The position numbers were made by a program, and so were the translations under genes. Shown piece after piece: positions 50,002-60,257 of a DNA stretch of 64,000 nucleotides; position 1 is the first letter of the stretch, and each line of letters opens with the position of its first letter. The notes beneath the pieces are model-generated. The model made no database searches, was not told the DNA's origin, and was given only the letters and a program-made list of their open reading frames with translations. The DNA comes from Mycobacterium decipiens (GTDB lineage: Bacteria > Actinomycetota > Actinomycetes > Mycobacteriales > Mycobacteriaceae), in NCBI RefSeq assembly GCF_963853665.1, contig NZ_OY970459.1, positions 682,001-746,000 on the forward strand. Reading direction: 5' to 3'.

Positions 50002-52901
50002 GCGAAAAGCAGGCCCCATCAACTGCGCAGCGGCCTTTTCTGCCGCGGATGATCCACCGGTTTGCGGTGCTGATCGTGCTGTTCTGGCTGGGGCTCACCG
50101 CCGTCGTCAATCTCGCCGTGCCGCAACTGGAAGTGGTCGCAAAAGCGCATTCGGTATCGATGAGCCCCAGCGACGCCCCGTCGATTCAGGCGATAAAGCG
50201 CGTTGGTCAGGTATTCGGCGAGTTTGATTCCGATACCGCGGTGACGATTGTGTTGGAAGGCGACAAGCCCCTCGGTGAAGACGCGCACCGATTCTATAGC
50301 CAGCTGATGCAAAAGCTTTCGGCTGATACCCGACATGTCGAGCACATCCAGGACTTCTGGGGCGATCCGCTGACCGCGGCGGGATCGCAGAGTGCGGATG
50401 ACAAAGCCGCCTATGTCGTGGTGTATCTGGTCGGCAACAACGAAACCGCGGCCAACAACTCGGTCGACGCGGTGCGCCATATCGTGGACACCACGCCGCC
50501 ACCACGCGGGGTCAAGGCCTACGTCACCGGTCCGTCGGCGCTCAACGCCGATCAGTCCGAGGCCGGTGATAAAAGCATCGCGAGGGTCACCGCGATTACC
50601 AGCTTGGTGATCGCGGCGATGTTGCTGTTCATCTACCGGTCGGTAGTGACCGCGGTTCTTGTTCTGGTCATGGTCGGAATCGACCTGGGCGCAATCCGGG
50701 GAATCGTCGCCTTCCTGTCCTATCACAACATTTTCAGTCTTTCGACATTCGCGACCAACCTGCTGGTGTTGTTGGCCATCGCGGCCAGCACGGACTACGC
50801 AATCTTCATGCTCGGTCGCTACCACGAAGCGCGCTACGCCGGCCAGGATCGCGAAACCGCCTTCTACACGATGTTTCACGGGACCGCCCACGTGATCCTG
50901 GGTTCGGGCTTGACCATCGCCGGCGCCCTGTACTGCCTGAGCTTTGCTCGACTTCCGTATTTTGAAACGCTCGCCGCGCCGGCCGCGATAGGCATGCTCG
51001 TCGCCGTCTTCGCCGCGCTCACACTCGGCCCGGCGGTGCTGACCGTCGGCAGCTTCTTCAAGCTCCTGGACCCCAAGCGACCAATCAGGACACGGCGATG
51101 GCGCCGAGTGGGAACGGCGATCGTTCGTTGGCCCGGGCCGGTGCTCGCGGCGACCTGCGCGGTCGCCTCTGTTGGCTTGCTGGCCTTGCCTAGCTACAAG
51201 ACAACATACGATCTGCGCAAATTCATGCCCGCCAGCATGCCGTCCAATGTGGGGGACGCGGCGGCGGGTCGACACTTTTCGCGGGCCCGGCTGAACCCCG
51301 AGGTGCTGTTGATCGAAAGCGATCACGATATGCGTAATCCGGTGGACATGCTGGTCTTAGACAAGGTCGCCAAGAATATCTACCACAGTCCCGGTATTGA
51401 ACAGGTCAAATCGATAACCCGGCCCCTGGGAACATCCATCAAGCACACTTCGATTCCATTCATAATCAGCATGCAAGGCGTGAATAGTAACGAGCAGATG
51501 CAATTTATGAAAGACCGAATCGACGACATGTTGATCCAGGTCGACGCAATGAATATATCCATTGCTACGATGCATAACATGTATCGACTCATGGGTGAGG
51601 TTATTGATAATACTGTCGACATGGATCACCTAACGCACGACATGTCGAATATCACCGACACCTTACGGGACCACCTCGCTGACTTCGAGGATTTCTTCCG
51701 CCCGATTCGCAGCTATTTCTACTGGGAGAAGCATTGCTACGATGTTCCGCTATGCTGGTCGATAAGATCAATATTCGACATGTTTGACAGTGTGGACCAG
51801 CTGAGCGAAAAGCTCGAGCACCTGGTCAAGGATATGGATATTCTCGTTACGCTTTTGCCGCAGATGCGCGCGCAGATGCCACCGATGATATCCGCGATGA
51901 CGACAATGCGAGACATGATGCTTGTCTGGCATGGCGTGCTGCTGTCGTTCTATAAACAACAGGACATGAATAGCAAGGATCCCGGCGCAATGGGCCGGGT
52001 CTTTGATGCCGCCCAGATTGATGACTCGTTCTATCTGCCGCAGTCGGCTTTTGAAAATCCGGATTTCAAGCGGGGCCTGAAGATGTTCTTGTCTCCGGAC
52101 GGCAAGGCGGCCCGCTTTATCATTGCCCTTGAGGGGGACCCCGCAACGCCCGAGGGCATCTCTCGTGTTGACCCGATCAAGCGGGAGGCGAGGGAGGCCA
52201 TAAAGGGAACTCCGTTGCAGGGCGCCGCCATCCTGCTGGGTGGCACCGCCGCCACGTTCAAGGACATTCAGGAAGGTGCCACATACGATCTGCTGATCGC
52301 CGGAGTGGCCGCGATCAGTTTGATTTTGATCATCATGATGATCATCACTCGAAGTGTGGTTGCCGCCATGGTCATCGTGGGAACCGTGCTGCTGTCCATG
52401 GGCGCCTCTTTCGGCCTTTCCGTGCTGGTCTGGCAGGACATCCTGGGCATCGAGTTGTACTGGATGGTGTTGGCGATGTCGGTAATCCTGCTCCTGGCCG
52501 TGGGATCGGATTACAACCTGTTGCTGATCTCCCGGCTCAAAGAGGAAATCGGGGCAGGTTTGAATACCGGCATCATCCGTGCGATGGCCGGCACCGGCGG
52601 CGTCGTGACCGCCGCCGGCATGGTGTTCGCCGTGACCATGTCCCTGTTTGTGTTCAGCGATCTGCGGATCATCGGTCAGATCGGCACCACCATCGGCCTG
52701 GGCTTGTTGTTCGACACGCTCATCGTGCGCGCGTTTATGACACCGTCCATCGCCGCGCTCCTCGGACGGTGGTTCTGGTGGCCACAACGAGTGCGCCCGC
52801 GCCCGGCAAGCCAGATGCTGCGGCCCTCCGGTCCCCGTCGCCTAGTTCGCGCCCTGTTGCTGCCGCCCGATCAGAAGTCGTCAGTGACGAGTCGGCCCTA
52901 G
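49998..52901 (+). CDS. mmpL2: MmpL-family RND lipid transporter
   Basis: 967 codons. RND superfamily transporter with two halves of six helices: residues 20-400 and 720-940. Proton-relay Asp-Tyr pairs are seen in [15 protein letters not shown] and [16 protein letters not shown]. Periplasmic domains lie between helices 1-2 and 7-8. The second half's loop from about 51360 to 52060 has much lower GC than the rest. Substrate is unknown; MmpL2 exports envelope lipids by inference. Partner mmpS2 is directly upstream. Confidence 0.95.
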   Translation: MSEKQAPSTAQRPFLPRMIHRFAVLIVLFWLGLTAVVNLAVPQLEVVAKAHSVSMSPSDAPSIQAIKRVGQVFGEFDSDTAVTIVLEGDKPLGEDAHRFYSQLMQKLSADTRHVEHIQDFWGDPLTAAGSQSADDKAAYVVVYLVGNNETAANNSVDAVRHIVDTTPPPRGVKAYVTGPSALNADQSEAGDKSIARVTAITSLVIAAMLLFIYRSVVTAVLVLVMVGIDLGAIRGIVAFLSYHNIFSLSTFATNLLVLLAIAASTDYAIFMLGRYHEARYAGQDRETAFYTMFHGTAHVILGSGLTIAGALYCLSFARLPYFETLAAPAAIGMLVAVFAALTLGPAVLTVGSFFKLLDPKRPIRTRRWRRVGTAIVRWPGPVLAATCAVASVGLLALPSYKTTYDLRKFMPASMPSNVGDAAAGRHFSRARLNPEVLLIESDHDMRNPVDMLVLDKVAKNIYHSPGIEQVKSITRPLGTSIKHTSIPFIISMQGVNSNEQMQFMKDRIDDMLIQVDAMNISIATMHNMYRLMGEVIDNTVDMDHLTHDMSNITDTLRDHLADFEDFFRPIRSYFYWEKHCYDVPLCWSIRSIFDMFDSVDQLSEKLEHLVKDMDILVTLLPQMRAQMPPMISAMTTMRDMMLVWHGVLLSFYKQQDMNSKDPGAMGRVFDAAQIDDSFYLPQSAFENPDFKRGLKMFLSPDGKAARFIIALEGDPATPEGISRVDPIKREAREAIKGTPLQGAAILLGGTAATFKDIQEGATYDLLIAGVAAISLILIIMMIITRSVVAAMVIVGTVLLSMGASFGLSVLVWQDILGIELYWMVLAMSVILLLAVGSDYNLLLISRLKEEIGAGLNTGIIRAMAGTGGVVTAAGMVFAVTMSLFVFSDLRIIGQIGTTIGLGLLFDTLIVRAFMTPSIAALLGRWFWWPQRVRPRPASQMLRPSGPRRLVRALLLPPDQKSSVTSRP

Positions 52902-52969
52902 AACCGCAAGTCGCTCCCGGACATGACCGCACCTCTGCGCGCGACTTGACCAGTGCCACACTGGTGCCC

Positions 52970-53230
52970 ATGTGTCGGCCCCGGGTGGAGCTGCTAACCC
53001 GCGATGGATGCGCGGTCTGCGTGCGGATACACGCGCAGTTGGCCGAACTGGCCACCGAGTTGGGCTTCGACCTGTCCACGACCGACGTCGACGCCGTCGC
53101 GTCGACGGGCAACCCGGAGCTGCGAGCCGAGTTCGGCGATCGTCTGCCGGTGATCCTGCTGGACGGCCGCGAGCACAGCTACTGGGAGGTCGACGAGGAC
53201 CGGCTGCGCGCCGATCTAGCTGGCCGTTGA
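52970..53230 (+). CDS. Glutaredoxin-like protein
   Basis: 86 codons from ATG 52970; earlier starts are open. Thioredoxin-like domain: RVELLTRDGCAVCVRIHAQL with a CxxC (DGCAVCV), FGDRLPVILLDGREHSYWEV. DUF836-type small redox protein, probably reduced by mycothiol or thioredoxin. It begins the tetrapyrrole operon before hemA, spacing 107 nt. Equivalent to Rv0508. Confidence 0.85.
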   Translation: MCRPRVELLTRDGCAVCVRIHAQLAELATELGFDLSTTDVDAVASTGNPELRAEFGDRLPVILLDGREHSYWEVDEDRLRADLAGR

Positions 53231-53337
53231 CTGCCCGTTGACGTGGCCGATATTTGGTAGGCCACCTGATCAACGTCTACCGTAGACAGCAGTTCACTTA
53301 CTGCGGACATTAAGGGAGCTGGCTAGGTGGTGCTGCC

Positions 53338-54741
53338 GTGAGCGTCCTGCTCTTCGGGGTGTCGCATCGCAGCGCGCCGGTTTCCGTCCTGGAACAACTC
53401 AGCATCGACGAATCCGATCAAATCAAGATCGTTGACCGCGTGCTGCAGTCGCCGCTGGTGACCGAGGCCATGGTGCTGTCGACGTGCAACCGAGTCGAGG
53501 TCTACGCCGTGGTGGACGCGTTCCACGGCGGGCTGTCGGTGATCGGGCAGGTGCTTTCCGAACACTCCGGTATGTCGATGGGTGACCTGACCAGGTACGC
53601 ATATGTCCGCTACAGCGAGGCAGCGGTCGAGCACCTGTTCGCGGTTGCCAGCGGTCTGGACTCGGCGGTGATCGGCGAACAACAGGTGCTGGGGCAGGTG
53701 CGCCGCGCCTACGCCGTCGCTGAATCCAACTGCACCGCCGGTCGGGTGCTGCACGAGTTGGCGCAGCGGGCGCTGTCCGTCGGCAAGCGAGTGCACTCCG
53801 AAACCGCCATCGACGCGGCCGGTGCCTCCGTGGTTTCGGTCGCCCTGGGAATGGCCGAACGCAAATTGGGCTCGCTGGCGGGTAGGACCGCCGCGGTGAT
53901 CGGTGCCGGGGCGATGGGCGCGCTGTCGGCGGTGCACCTGACCCGTGCCGGCATCGGACACGTCCACGTGCTGAACCGGTCGTTGTCCCGGGCGCAGCGG
54001 TTGGCCCGCAAGATCCGCGAGTCGGGCGTGCCGGCGGAGGCACTGACGCTGGACCACCTGGCTGACGCCCTGGCCGACGTCGACGTGGTGGTCAGCTGTA
54101 CCGGGGCGGTGCGTCCGGTGGTCTCACTGGCCGATGTGCACCATGCGCTGGCCGCCGCCCGCCGTGACGAAGTCACCCATCCGCTGGTGATCTGCGACTT
54201 GGGCATGCCGCGTGACGTCGATCCGGCGGTAGCCGGACTGCCCGGTGTGTGGGTCGCCGATGTGGATAGCGTGCAACATGAACCGTCGGCGCATGCCGCG
54301 GCCGCCGACGTCGACGCGGCCCGCCACATCGTCGCCGCCGAAGTTGCCAGCTATCTGGTGGGGCAGCGGATGGCCGAGGTCACTCCGACCGTGACGGCGC
54401 TGCGCCAGCGAGCCGCTGATGTGGTCGAGGCGGAGTTGCTGCGCCTGGACAACCGGCTGCCCGGCCTGCAGGACGCCCAGCGCGAGGAGGTGGCTCGCAC
54501 CGTGCGGCGAGTGGTGGACAAGCTGTTGCACGCGCCTACCGTGCGGATCAAGCAACTTGCCAGTGCGCCGGGCGGTGACAGCTACGCCGAGGCGCTGCGC
54601 GAGCTTTTCGAGCTTGACCAGACCGCCGTCGATGCCGTCGCCACTGCTGGTGAATTACCGGTGGTGTCAAACGGATTCGGCGCTGAAAGTCGCCGCGGCA
54701 GAGGTGTCTCGCGGGGTAGCCCAAAGCAATCCGCCGAGTAG
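53338..54741 (+). CDS. hemA: Glutamyl-tRNA reductase
   Basis: 467 codons from GTG 53338. Reduces Glu-tRNA to glutamate-1-semialdehyde, the committed step of C5-pathway tetrapyrrole synthesis. Seen: [16 protein letters not shown], nucleophile in [12 protein letters not shown] (Cys ~50), NADPH site [17 protein letters not shown] and C-terminal dimer helix. hemC begins 13 nt after its stop. Heme feedback motif is not obvious. Confidence 0.96.
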   Translation: MSVLLFGVSHRSAPVSVLEQLSIDESDQIKIVDRVLQSPLVTEAMVLSTCNRVEVYAVVDAFHGGLSVIGQVLSEHSGMSMGDLTRYAYVRYSEAAVEHLFAVASGLDSAVIGEQQVLGQVRRAYAVAESNCTAGRVLHELAQRALSVGKRVHSETAIDAAGASVVSVALGMAERKLGSLAGRTAAVIGAGAMGALSAVHLTRAGIGHVHVLNRSLSRAQRLARKIRESGVPAEALTLDHLADALADVDVVVSCTGAVRPVVSLADVHHALAAARRDEVTHPLVICDLGMPRDVDPAVAGLPGVWVADVDSVQHEPSAHAAAADVDAARHIVAAEVASYLVGQRMAEVTPTVTALRQRAADVVEAELLRLDNRLPGLQDAQREEVARTVRRVVDKLLHAPTVRIKQLASAPGGDSYAEALRELFELDQTAVDAVATAGELPVVSNGFGAESRRGRGVSRGSPKQSAE

Positions 54742-54754
54742 CTGATTGGCGCAC

Positions 54755-55684
54755 GTGATCCGGATAGGCACCCGGGGCAGCCTGCTGGCCACCACTCAGG
54801 CCGCAACCGTCAGAGACGCCCTCATCGCTAGTGGCCACGGCGCGGAGTTGGTGACCATCAGCACCGCGGGCGATCGATCCATGGCGCCGATCGCCAGCCT
54901 TGGGGTGGGCGTCTTTACCACCGCGTTGCGGGAGGCGATCGAGGACGGCCGTGTTGATGCTGCGGTGCATTCACACAAGGATTTGCCAACCGCCCACGAC
55001 CCGAGGTTCACGGTGGCGGCGATACCGCCGCGCAATGACCCCCGCGACGCGCTGGTTGCCCGTGACGGGCTGACGCTGGGGGAGTTGCCGGTGGGCTCGT
55101 TGGTGGGCACATCCTCGCCGCGGCGGGCCGCACAGCTTAGGGCATTGGGTCTCGGTTTGGAAATTCGCCCCCTACGAGGCAACCTAGATACCAGGTTGAA
55201 CAAGGTAAGTAGCGGTGATCTTGACGCCATCGTGGTGGCTCGGGCCGGCCTGGCCCGGCTAGGCCGCCTCGATGATGTGACCGAGACGTTGGAGCCGGTG
55301 CAGATGTTGCCCGCACCGGCGCAAGGCGCGCTCGCGGTTGAATGCCGCGCCGGCGACAGCCGGTTGGCGGCAGTGCTGGCGGAGTTGGATGACGCCGACA
55401 CGCGAGCGGCGGTCACCGCCGAGCGAGCCCTGCTTGCCGAACTGGAGGCGGGTTGCTCCGCACCGGTGGGTGCGATCGCGGAAGTGGTCGAGTCCATCGA
55501 TGAGGACGGCCGCGTCTTCGAGGAGCTGTCGCTGCGCGGCTGTGTAGCGGCGCTGGACGGATCAGACGTGATCCGCGCGTCCGGTATCGGCACTTCCGGT
55601 CGGGCCCGGGAGCTGGGGCTCTCGGTCGCCGCGGAGCTGTTCGAGCTGGGCGCCCGGGAACTGATGTGGGGAGCGCGGCAATAG
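54755..55684 (+). CDS. hemC: Hydroxymethylbilane synthase (porphobilinogen deaminase)
   Basis: 309 codons from GTG 54755 ([16 protein letters not shown]); TTG 54746 adds three. Polymerises four porphobilinogens. Seen: the dipyrromethane cofactor Cys in [12 protein letters not shown] (near residue 234), [20 protein letters not shown], and the substrate-binding HSHKDLPT. Short gaps to hemA and hemD imply one operon. Confidence 0.96.
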   Translation: MIRIGTRGSLLATTQAATVRDALIASGHGAELVTISTAGDRSMAPIASLGVGVFTTALREAIEDGRVDAAVHSHKDLPTAHDPRFTVAAIPPRNDPRDALVARDGLTLGELPVGSLVGTSSPRRAAQLRALGLGLEIRPLRGNLDTRLNKVSSGDLDAIVVARAGLARLGRLDDVTETLEPVQMLPAPAQGALAVECRAGDSRLAAVLAELDDADTRAAVTAERALLAELEAGCSAPVGAIAEVVESIDEDGRVFEELSLRGCVAALDGSDVIRASGIGTSGRARELGLSVAAELFELGARELMWGARQ

Positions 55685-55716
55685 CCCGCACGAAGAAGTG
55701 ACTGGGAGTGACAATC

Positions 55717-57396
55717 ATGACGCGAGGGCGTAAGCCGAGACCGGGCCGGATCACTTTCGTGGGTTCGGGTCCGGGCGATCCCGGTTTGCTTACCGCACGG
55801 GCCGCTACGGTGCTGGCAAACGCCGCGCTGGTATTCACCGATCCCGACGTAGGGGAGCCGGTGTTAGCGCTGATCGGCAAGGACCTGCCGCCCATGTCCG
55901 GCCCGGCGCCCGCCGATCCGGTTGCCGGGAACGCCGACACGGCGCAGGACGCCCCCGACAAGGAGCGCGGCCAGGCCGCACCCGCGGTAGTGTCCGGCGG
56001 TCCCGACATCCGCCCGGCGCTGGGCGATCCCGCCGATGTCGCCAAGATGCTGACCGCCGAGGCTCGTTCGGGTGTCGACGTGGTGCGGCTGGTCGCGGGC
56101 GATCCGTTCACGGTGGACGCGGTCATCGCCGAGGTGAACACCGTCGCCCGCACCCATCTGCACATCGAAATCGTGCCCGGCCTGGCCGCCAGCAGCGCGG
56201 TCCCGACCTATGCGGGGTTGCCGCTGGGCACGTCGTACACCGTTGCCGACGTGCGCATCGACCCCAAGGACACCGACTGGGAGGCACTTGCCGCCGCACC
56301 GGGACCGCTGATCCTGCAGGACACCGGATCGCATCTGGCCGAATCGGCCCGCGCCCTGATCGAACACCATCTGGCCGACTCCACTCCCTGCGTGGTGACC
56401 GCGCACGGGACCACCTGCCAGCAGCGTTCGGTCGAAACCACGCTGCAGGGACTGACCGACCCGGCCGTGCTGGGCGCCACCGACCCGGTGGGCCCGTTGA
56501 CCGGGCCGCTGATAGTGACCATCGGCAAGACCGTGACCAGCCGGGCGAAGCTGAACTGGTGGGAGAGCCGCGCCCTGTACGGCTGGACCGTATTGGTCCC
56601 GCGCACCAAGGATCAGGCTGGCGAGATGAGCGAGCGGCTCACCTCATACGGTGCGCTGCCGGTCGAGGTGCCGACCATCGCCGTCGAGCCGCCGCGCAGC
56701 CCCGCGCAAATGGAGCGCGCCGTGAAGGGCCTGGTCGATGGCCGATTCCAGTGGGTCGTGTTTACCTCCACCAACGCGGTGCGTGCGGTGTGGGAGAAGT
56801 TCGGCGAATTCGGTCTCGATGCCCGCGCGTTCTCCGGGGTGAAGATCGCTTGTGTCGGCGAGTCGACCGCCGACCGGGTTCGCGCGTTCGGGATCAGCCC
56901 CGAGTTGGTGCCGTCGGGGGAACAGTCCTCGATCGGCTTGCTGGACGACTTCCCGCCCTACGACAGCGTCTTCGACCCGGTTAACCGGGTTTTGCTGCCG
57001 CGCGCGGACATCGCCACCGAAACGCTGGCAGAGGGACTGCGCGAGCGTGGCTGGGAGATCGAGGACGTCACCGCCTACCGGACCGTTCGGGCCGCCCCGC
57101 CACCGGCGACCACCCGCGAAATGATCAAGACGGGCGGGTTCGACGCGGTGTGCTTCACCTCCAGCTCGACGGTGCGGAACCTGGTTGGCATTGCCGGCAA
57201 GCCGCACGCGCGGACGATCATCGCTTGTATCGGTCCGAAGACAGCCGAGACGGCCGCCGAGTTCGGCTTGCGGGTCGATGTGCAGCCGGACACCGCCGCC
57301 ATCGGCCCGCTGGTCGATGCGCTGGCCGAACATGCCGCCCGATTGCGTGCTGAGGGCGCGCTGCCCCCGCCGCGCAAGAAGAGCCGCAGGCGCTAG
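55717..57396 (+). CDS. hemD: Fused uroporphyrinogen-III synthase with N-terminal SUMT-like domain
   Basis: 559 codons; ATG 55717 is 9 nt downstream of GGGAG, preferred over GTG 55708. The N-terminal half (~1-270) is uroporphyrin-III C-methyltransferase-like, with GSGPGDPGLLTARAA and GTSYTVADVRI, but the usual GDPFVFGRGGEE is GDPFTVDAVIAEV, so methylation may be lost. The C-terminal half (~275-540) is uroporphyrinogen-III synthase, with FTSTNAVRAVWEKF and CFTSSSTVRNL. The 57-bp repeats begin at its stop codon. Confidence 0.93.
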   Translation: MTRGRKPRPGRITFVGSGPGDPGLLTARAATVLANAALVFTDPDVGEPVLALIGKDLPPMSGPAPADPVAGNADTAQDAPDKERGQAAPAVVSGGPDIRPALGDPADVAKMLTAEARSGVDVVRLVAGDPFTVDAVIAEVNTVARTHLHIEIVPGLAASSAVPTYAGLPLGTSYTVADVRIDPKDTDWEALAAAPGPLILQDTGSHLAESARALIEHHLADSTPCVVTAHGTTCQQRSVETTLQGLTDPAVLGATDPVGPLTGPLIVTIGKTVTSRAKLNWWESRALYGWTVLVPRTKDQAGEMSERLTSYGALPVEVPTIAVEPPRSPAQMERAVKGLVDGRFQWVVFTSTNAVRAVWEKFGEFGLDARAFSGVKIACVGESTADRVRAFGISPELVPSGEQSSIGLLDDFPPYDSVFDPVNRVLLPRADIATETLAEGLRERGWEIEDVTAYRTVRAAPPPATTREMIKTGGFDAVCFTSSSTVRNLVGIAGKPHARTIIACIGPKTAETAAEFGLRVDVQPDTAAIGPLVDALAEHAARLRAEGALPPPRKKSRRR

Positions 57397-57552
57397 TGGC
57401 GATCGCGAGCGCGGCGGAGCCGGGCGCTGCGGGTCGCCACTCGACTTATCTAGTGGCGATCGCGAGCGCGGCGGAGCCGGGCGCTGCGGGTCGCCACTCG
57501 ACTTATCTAGTGGCGATCGCGAGCGCGGCGGAGCCGGGCGCTGCGGGTCGCC
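57394..57552. repeat. Tandem repeat, period 57 bp, 2.8 copies
   Basis: Units begin at 57394, 57451 and 57508 (the third is cut at ~57552). Each opens with TAGTGGCGATCGCGAGCG and has a hairpin: outer arms GTGGCGA/TCGCCAC, inner AGCGC/GCGCT. The first unit supplies the hemD stop codon; the last ends just before the hemB ATG at 57557, so the array carries the hemB translation leader. No separate ribosome site is clear. Confidence 0.93.
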
Positions 57553-57556
57553 GGTC

Positions 57557-58546
57557 ATGAGTGTTCATGGCTACCCGCGGCAGCGACCGCGCCGGCTCCG
57601 CTCGACCGCCGCGATGCGTCGTTTGGCGGCCCAAACATCCTTGGAGCCAAGGCATTTAGTGCTGCCGATGTTTGTTGCCGACGGTATTGACGAGCCGCGG
57701 CCGATCGCATCCATGCCCGGCGTAGTGCAGCACACCCGTGATTCCCTACGCAGCGCCGCTGCGGCGGCGGTGGCCGCCGGTGTGGGCGGACTCATGCTGT
57801 TCGGCGTGCCGCGCGACCAAGACAAGGACGGCATCGGTTCGGCCGGCACGGACCGCGACGGCGTCCTCAACGTTGCCCTGCGCGATCTCGCGAAGGACCT
57901 CGGTGAAGCCACGGTGCTGATGGTCGACACCTGCCTGGACGAGTTCACCGATCACGGGCACTGCGGCGTCCTCGACGACCGGGGCCGCGTCGACAACGAC
58001 GCCACCGTGGCCCGATACGTGGAACTGGCTGTGGCGCAAGCTGAATCCGGCGCCCACGTGGTAGGCCCCAGCGGGATGATGGATGGCCAGGTGGGTGCGA
58101 TCCGGGACGGCCTGGACGCTGCCGGATACACCGACGTGGTGATCCTGGCTTACGCCGCGAAGTTTGCCTCGGCGTTCTACGGCCCGTTCCGCGAGGCGGT
58201 GAGTTCCAGCCTGTCCGGGGACCGGCGTACCTACCAGCAGGAGCCGGGCAACGTCGCCGAGGCGTTGCGCGAGATCGAGCTCGATCTCGATGAAGGCGCC
58301 GACATCGTGATGGTAAAACCCGCACTGGGTTACCTCGATGTGGTCGCGGCTGCGGCGGATCTCTCGCGGGTGCCGGTGGCCGCCTATCAGGTCTCGGGGG
58401 AGTACGCGATGATTCGCGCGGCGGCGGCCAACAACTGGATCGATGAGCGTGCCGCGGTGCTCGAGTCGTTGACCAGCATCCGGCGTGCCGGGGCCGCCAT
58501 CGTGCTCACCTATTGGGCCGACCAGGCCGCACGGTGGCTAACTTGA
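57557..58546 (+). CDS. hemB: Delta-aminolevulinic acid dehydratase (porphobilinogen synthase)
   Basis: 329 codons from ATG 57557. Condenses two aminolevulinates to porphobilinogen. Active-site lysines are in YAAKFASAFYGPFRE and IVMVKPALGYLDV. The metal region TCLDEFTDHGHCGVL has two Cys instead of the usual three zinc-binding ones, so metal use may be intermediate between zinc and magnesium types. The reading frame is open upstream through the repeats, but ATG 57557 matches the family. Confidence 0.96.
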   Translation: MSVHGYPRQRPRRLRSTAAMRRLAAQTSLEPRHLVLPMFVADGIDEPRPIASMPGVVQHTRDSLRSAAAAAVAAGVGGLMLFGVPRDQDKDGIGSAGTDRDGVLNVALRDLAKDLGEATVLMVDTCLDEFTDHGHCGVLDDRGRVDNDATVARYVELAVAQAESGAHVVGPSGMMDGQVGAIRDGLDAAGYTDVVILAYAAKFASAFYGPFREAVSSSLSGDRRTYQQEPGNVAEALREIELDLDEGADIVMVKPALGYLDVVAAAADLSRVPVAAYQVSGEYAMIRAAAANNWIDERAAVLESLTSIRRAGAAIVLTYWADQAARWLT

Positions 58547-58569
58547 CGGGCCCGGGCAACAATCACGAG

Positions 58570-59115
58570 ATGGGGCTGAACATGACATCAGCGGGGGATA
58601 TCCCGCCCGAGCCCTTGTTCTACGAGCCCGGTGCCAGCTGGTATTGGGTGCTGACCGGTCCGCTCGCGGCGGTGTCGATGATCCTCATCGAGATATCCAG
58701 CGGCGCCGGGGTTGGGTTGATAACTCCGGCGATCTTCCTGGTGATGGTGTCGGCGTTTGTGGCATTGCAGGTGAAGGCGGGACGCATTCACACGTCGGTC
58801 GAGCTGACGAATGACGCCCTGCGCCAAGGCACCGAGACCATCCTGGTGGCCGAGATCGTCAGGATCTATCCCGAGGCGGACAAACGCGCGGAAGTGCCGG
58901 AAAAGTGGCAGTCGGCGCGGACCCTCGGCGAGCTGGTCGGGGTACCGCGGGGCCGGGTGGGGATCGGGCTGAAGCTGACCGGAGGCCGTACCGCCCAGGC
59001 CTGGGCGCGCCGTCACCGACAGCTGCGGGCGGCGCTGACTCCGCTGGTTCAGGAGCGGGTCGGGCCGGTGGATTCCGACGTCGACGGTGATAGCGACAGC
59101 GGGTCGGCACGGTGA
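58570..59115 (+). CDS. Small membrane protein of the hem operon
   Basis: 181 codons from ATG 58570; GTG 58534 (overlapping hemB) and ATG 58582 are alternatives. Two N-terminal helices (SWYWVLTGPLAAVSMILIEI and VGLITPAIFLVMVSAFVALQ) and a cytoplasmic C-terminal domain with RVGIGLKLTGGRTAQAWARR. The end overlaps the next gene (GTGA). Function unknown; equivalent to Rv0513. Confidence 0.8.
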   Translation: MGLNMTSAGDIPPEPLFYEPGASWYWVLTGPLAAVSMILIEISSGAGVGLITPAIFLVMVSAFVALQVKAGRIHTSVELTNDALRQGTETILVAEIVRIYPEADKRAEVPEKWQSARTLGELVGVPRGRVGIGLKLTGGRTAQAWARRHRQLRAALTPLVQERVGPVDSDVDGDSDSGSAR

Positions 59116-59387
59116 TCGACCGCTACCGGGCCGGGGTGGAACTGTTCGTGGCCTGTGCCGCGTTGATGGGCGGGGCCCTGAGCTGGTCGCAGACCCGTTC
59201 CGCCGTGGCCGTCGCGCCCGTCGCCGACGGTCAGCCGCTGACCGTGTCGGTGGTCTATCACCCGCAGCTGCTGATGCTGACCTTGCTGCTGGCGACAATC
59301 GCGGGGGTGTTGGCGGTGGTGGGGACGGCCAGGCTGCGGCGTGCCCGGCGCAGCCCGGCACCCGCGGACGACCCTAGCCAGCGCTAG
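59112..59387 (+). CDS. Small membrane protein
   Basis: 91 codons from GTG 59112, coupled to the previous gene. Two helices: AGVELFVACAALMGGALSWS and LLMLTLLLATIAGVLAVVGT. Its stop overlaps the convergent STAS gene by 4 nt. Equivalent to Rv0514. Confidence 0.78.
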   Translation: MIDRYRAGVELFVACAALMGGALSWSQTRSAVAVAPVADGQPLTVSVVYHPQLLMLTLLLATIAGVLAVVGTARLRRARRSPAPADDPSQR

Positions 59388-59878
59388 TTCGCCTTCTTGA
59401 TGAGCGGCAGCACCAGCTGACGGCGGCGGGCGATGGCGTCGGCCAGGTTGCGGAGCGCCTCGTGTACCGAGCGCGTAGTCGGAAACATCGCCCCGTTCCC
59501 GTCCTGGGCCTGTTGCGTGTCAGCGCCCAGGGCCAGCTGCTCGGTGACCGCCGGGCTCGTGACCAATTTCCACTCCACCCCAGCGGCTCGGCAGTCCTCG
59601 TCGAGGATGCACAAGAGCGAGATACCTGCCGCACTAAAGTGACTCAGCTCGCTCATGTCGACCACCACAGGATTTGTCCCGAGGGTGAAGCGCCGGATGT
59701 ACGCGCTGATCTGATTGACATTGACCGCATCGATCTCGCCGCGGACGGTTACCACCGTTGCCAGGTGATGAAGGTAAGCCCGAATCTGAGCCCCACTGCA
59801 GTCAACGGTGGAGTTTCCCTGTCGCGCCATGACATTCGAACCCGATTTTGAAGCCGCCGTGCCGATCGCGATGGTCAT
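59384..59878 (-). CDS. STAS-domain anti-anti-sigma factor
   Basis: 164 codons from ATG 59878 after GGGGGA. STAS domain: TVRGEIDAVNVNQISAYIRR, VVVDMSELSHFSAAGISLLC; the usual phospho-Ser site is SAAG. Thr2 is retained; in the M. tuberculosis counterpart Rv0516c it is phosphorylated by PknD, which affects SigF. Convergent with the previous gene. The 13E12-type gene I recall between them in H37Rv is absent. Confidence 0.87.
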   Translation of the reverse strand: MTIAIGTAASKSGSNVMARQGNSTVDCSGAQIRAYLHHLATVVTVRGEIDAVNVNQISAYIRRFTLGTNPVVVDMSELSHFSAAGISLLCILDEDCRAAGVEWKLVTSPAVTEQLALGADTQQAQDGNGAMFPTTRSVHEALRNLADAIARRRQLVLPLIKKAN

Positions 59879-60257
59879 TCGTATCCCCCGTTCTCCGTGG
59901 CCCCTTGCTTGCTTTGTGGCCGTTGCTTCGGTCGCCGTGCGGGTGCCGACGCAATGCCGGCCAAACGTGTCTCTAACCAAACCCGCAAAATTTAAGGAGA
60001 GCGAAAGCCGGCTCTAACTCTTTGCTAAGAAGCGCCTTTCGGGGCGCTTACCGAGATCCGCAACGTCGGTGACGGCAGTTTGTGTTTGATCAACCGGCAA
60101 AGCGACCGGCGCGCGGCAATCGAGATGGCGGTTCTATGGCTTACCTGTGGCCGGCCACACCAAATCCGGTCACGCCATCGCGTCCATAGCGCTGTTAGGC
60201 TGCGATGGCCGAACTAGAAGACAGCCGAATCAGCCGAGTCCAGACGGAAAGAACGTC
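59879..60257. promoter_or_regulatory. Divergent gap between the STAS gene and the acyltransferase
   Basis: 379 bp, no supported gene. A small hairpin AAGCGCC-TTTCGG-GGCGCTT occupies 60030-60049. The stretch TTTAAGGAGAGCG (59991-60003) and other AT-rich sequence may belong to promoters, but I see no consensus SigF site I can assert. Confidence 0.35.

Noticed and set aside
57185..57556. N-terminal extension of hemB through the 57-bp repeats
   Set aside because: The extension is in hemD's other frame and translates the repeats as SGDRERGGAGRCGSPLDLS units; HemB similarity begins at ATG 57557.
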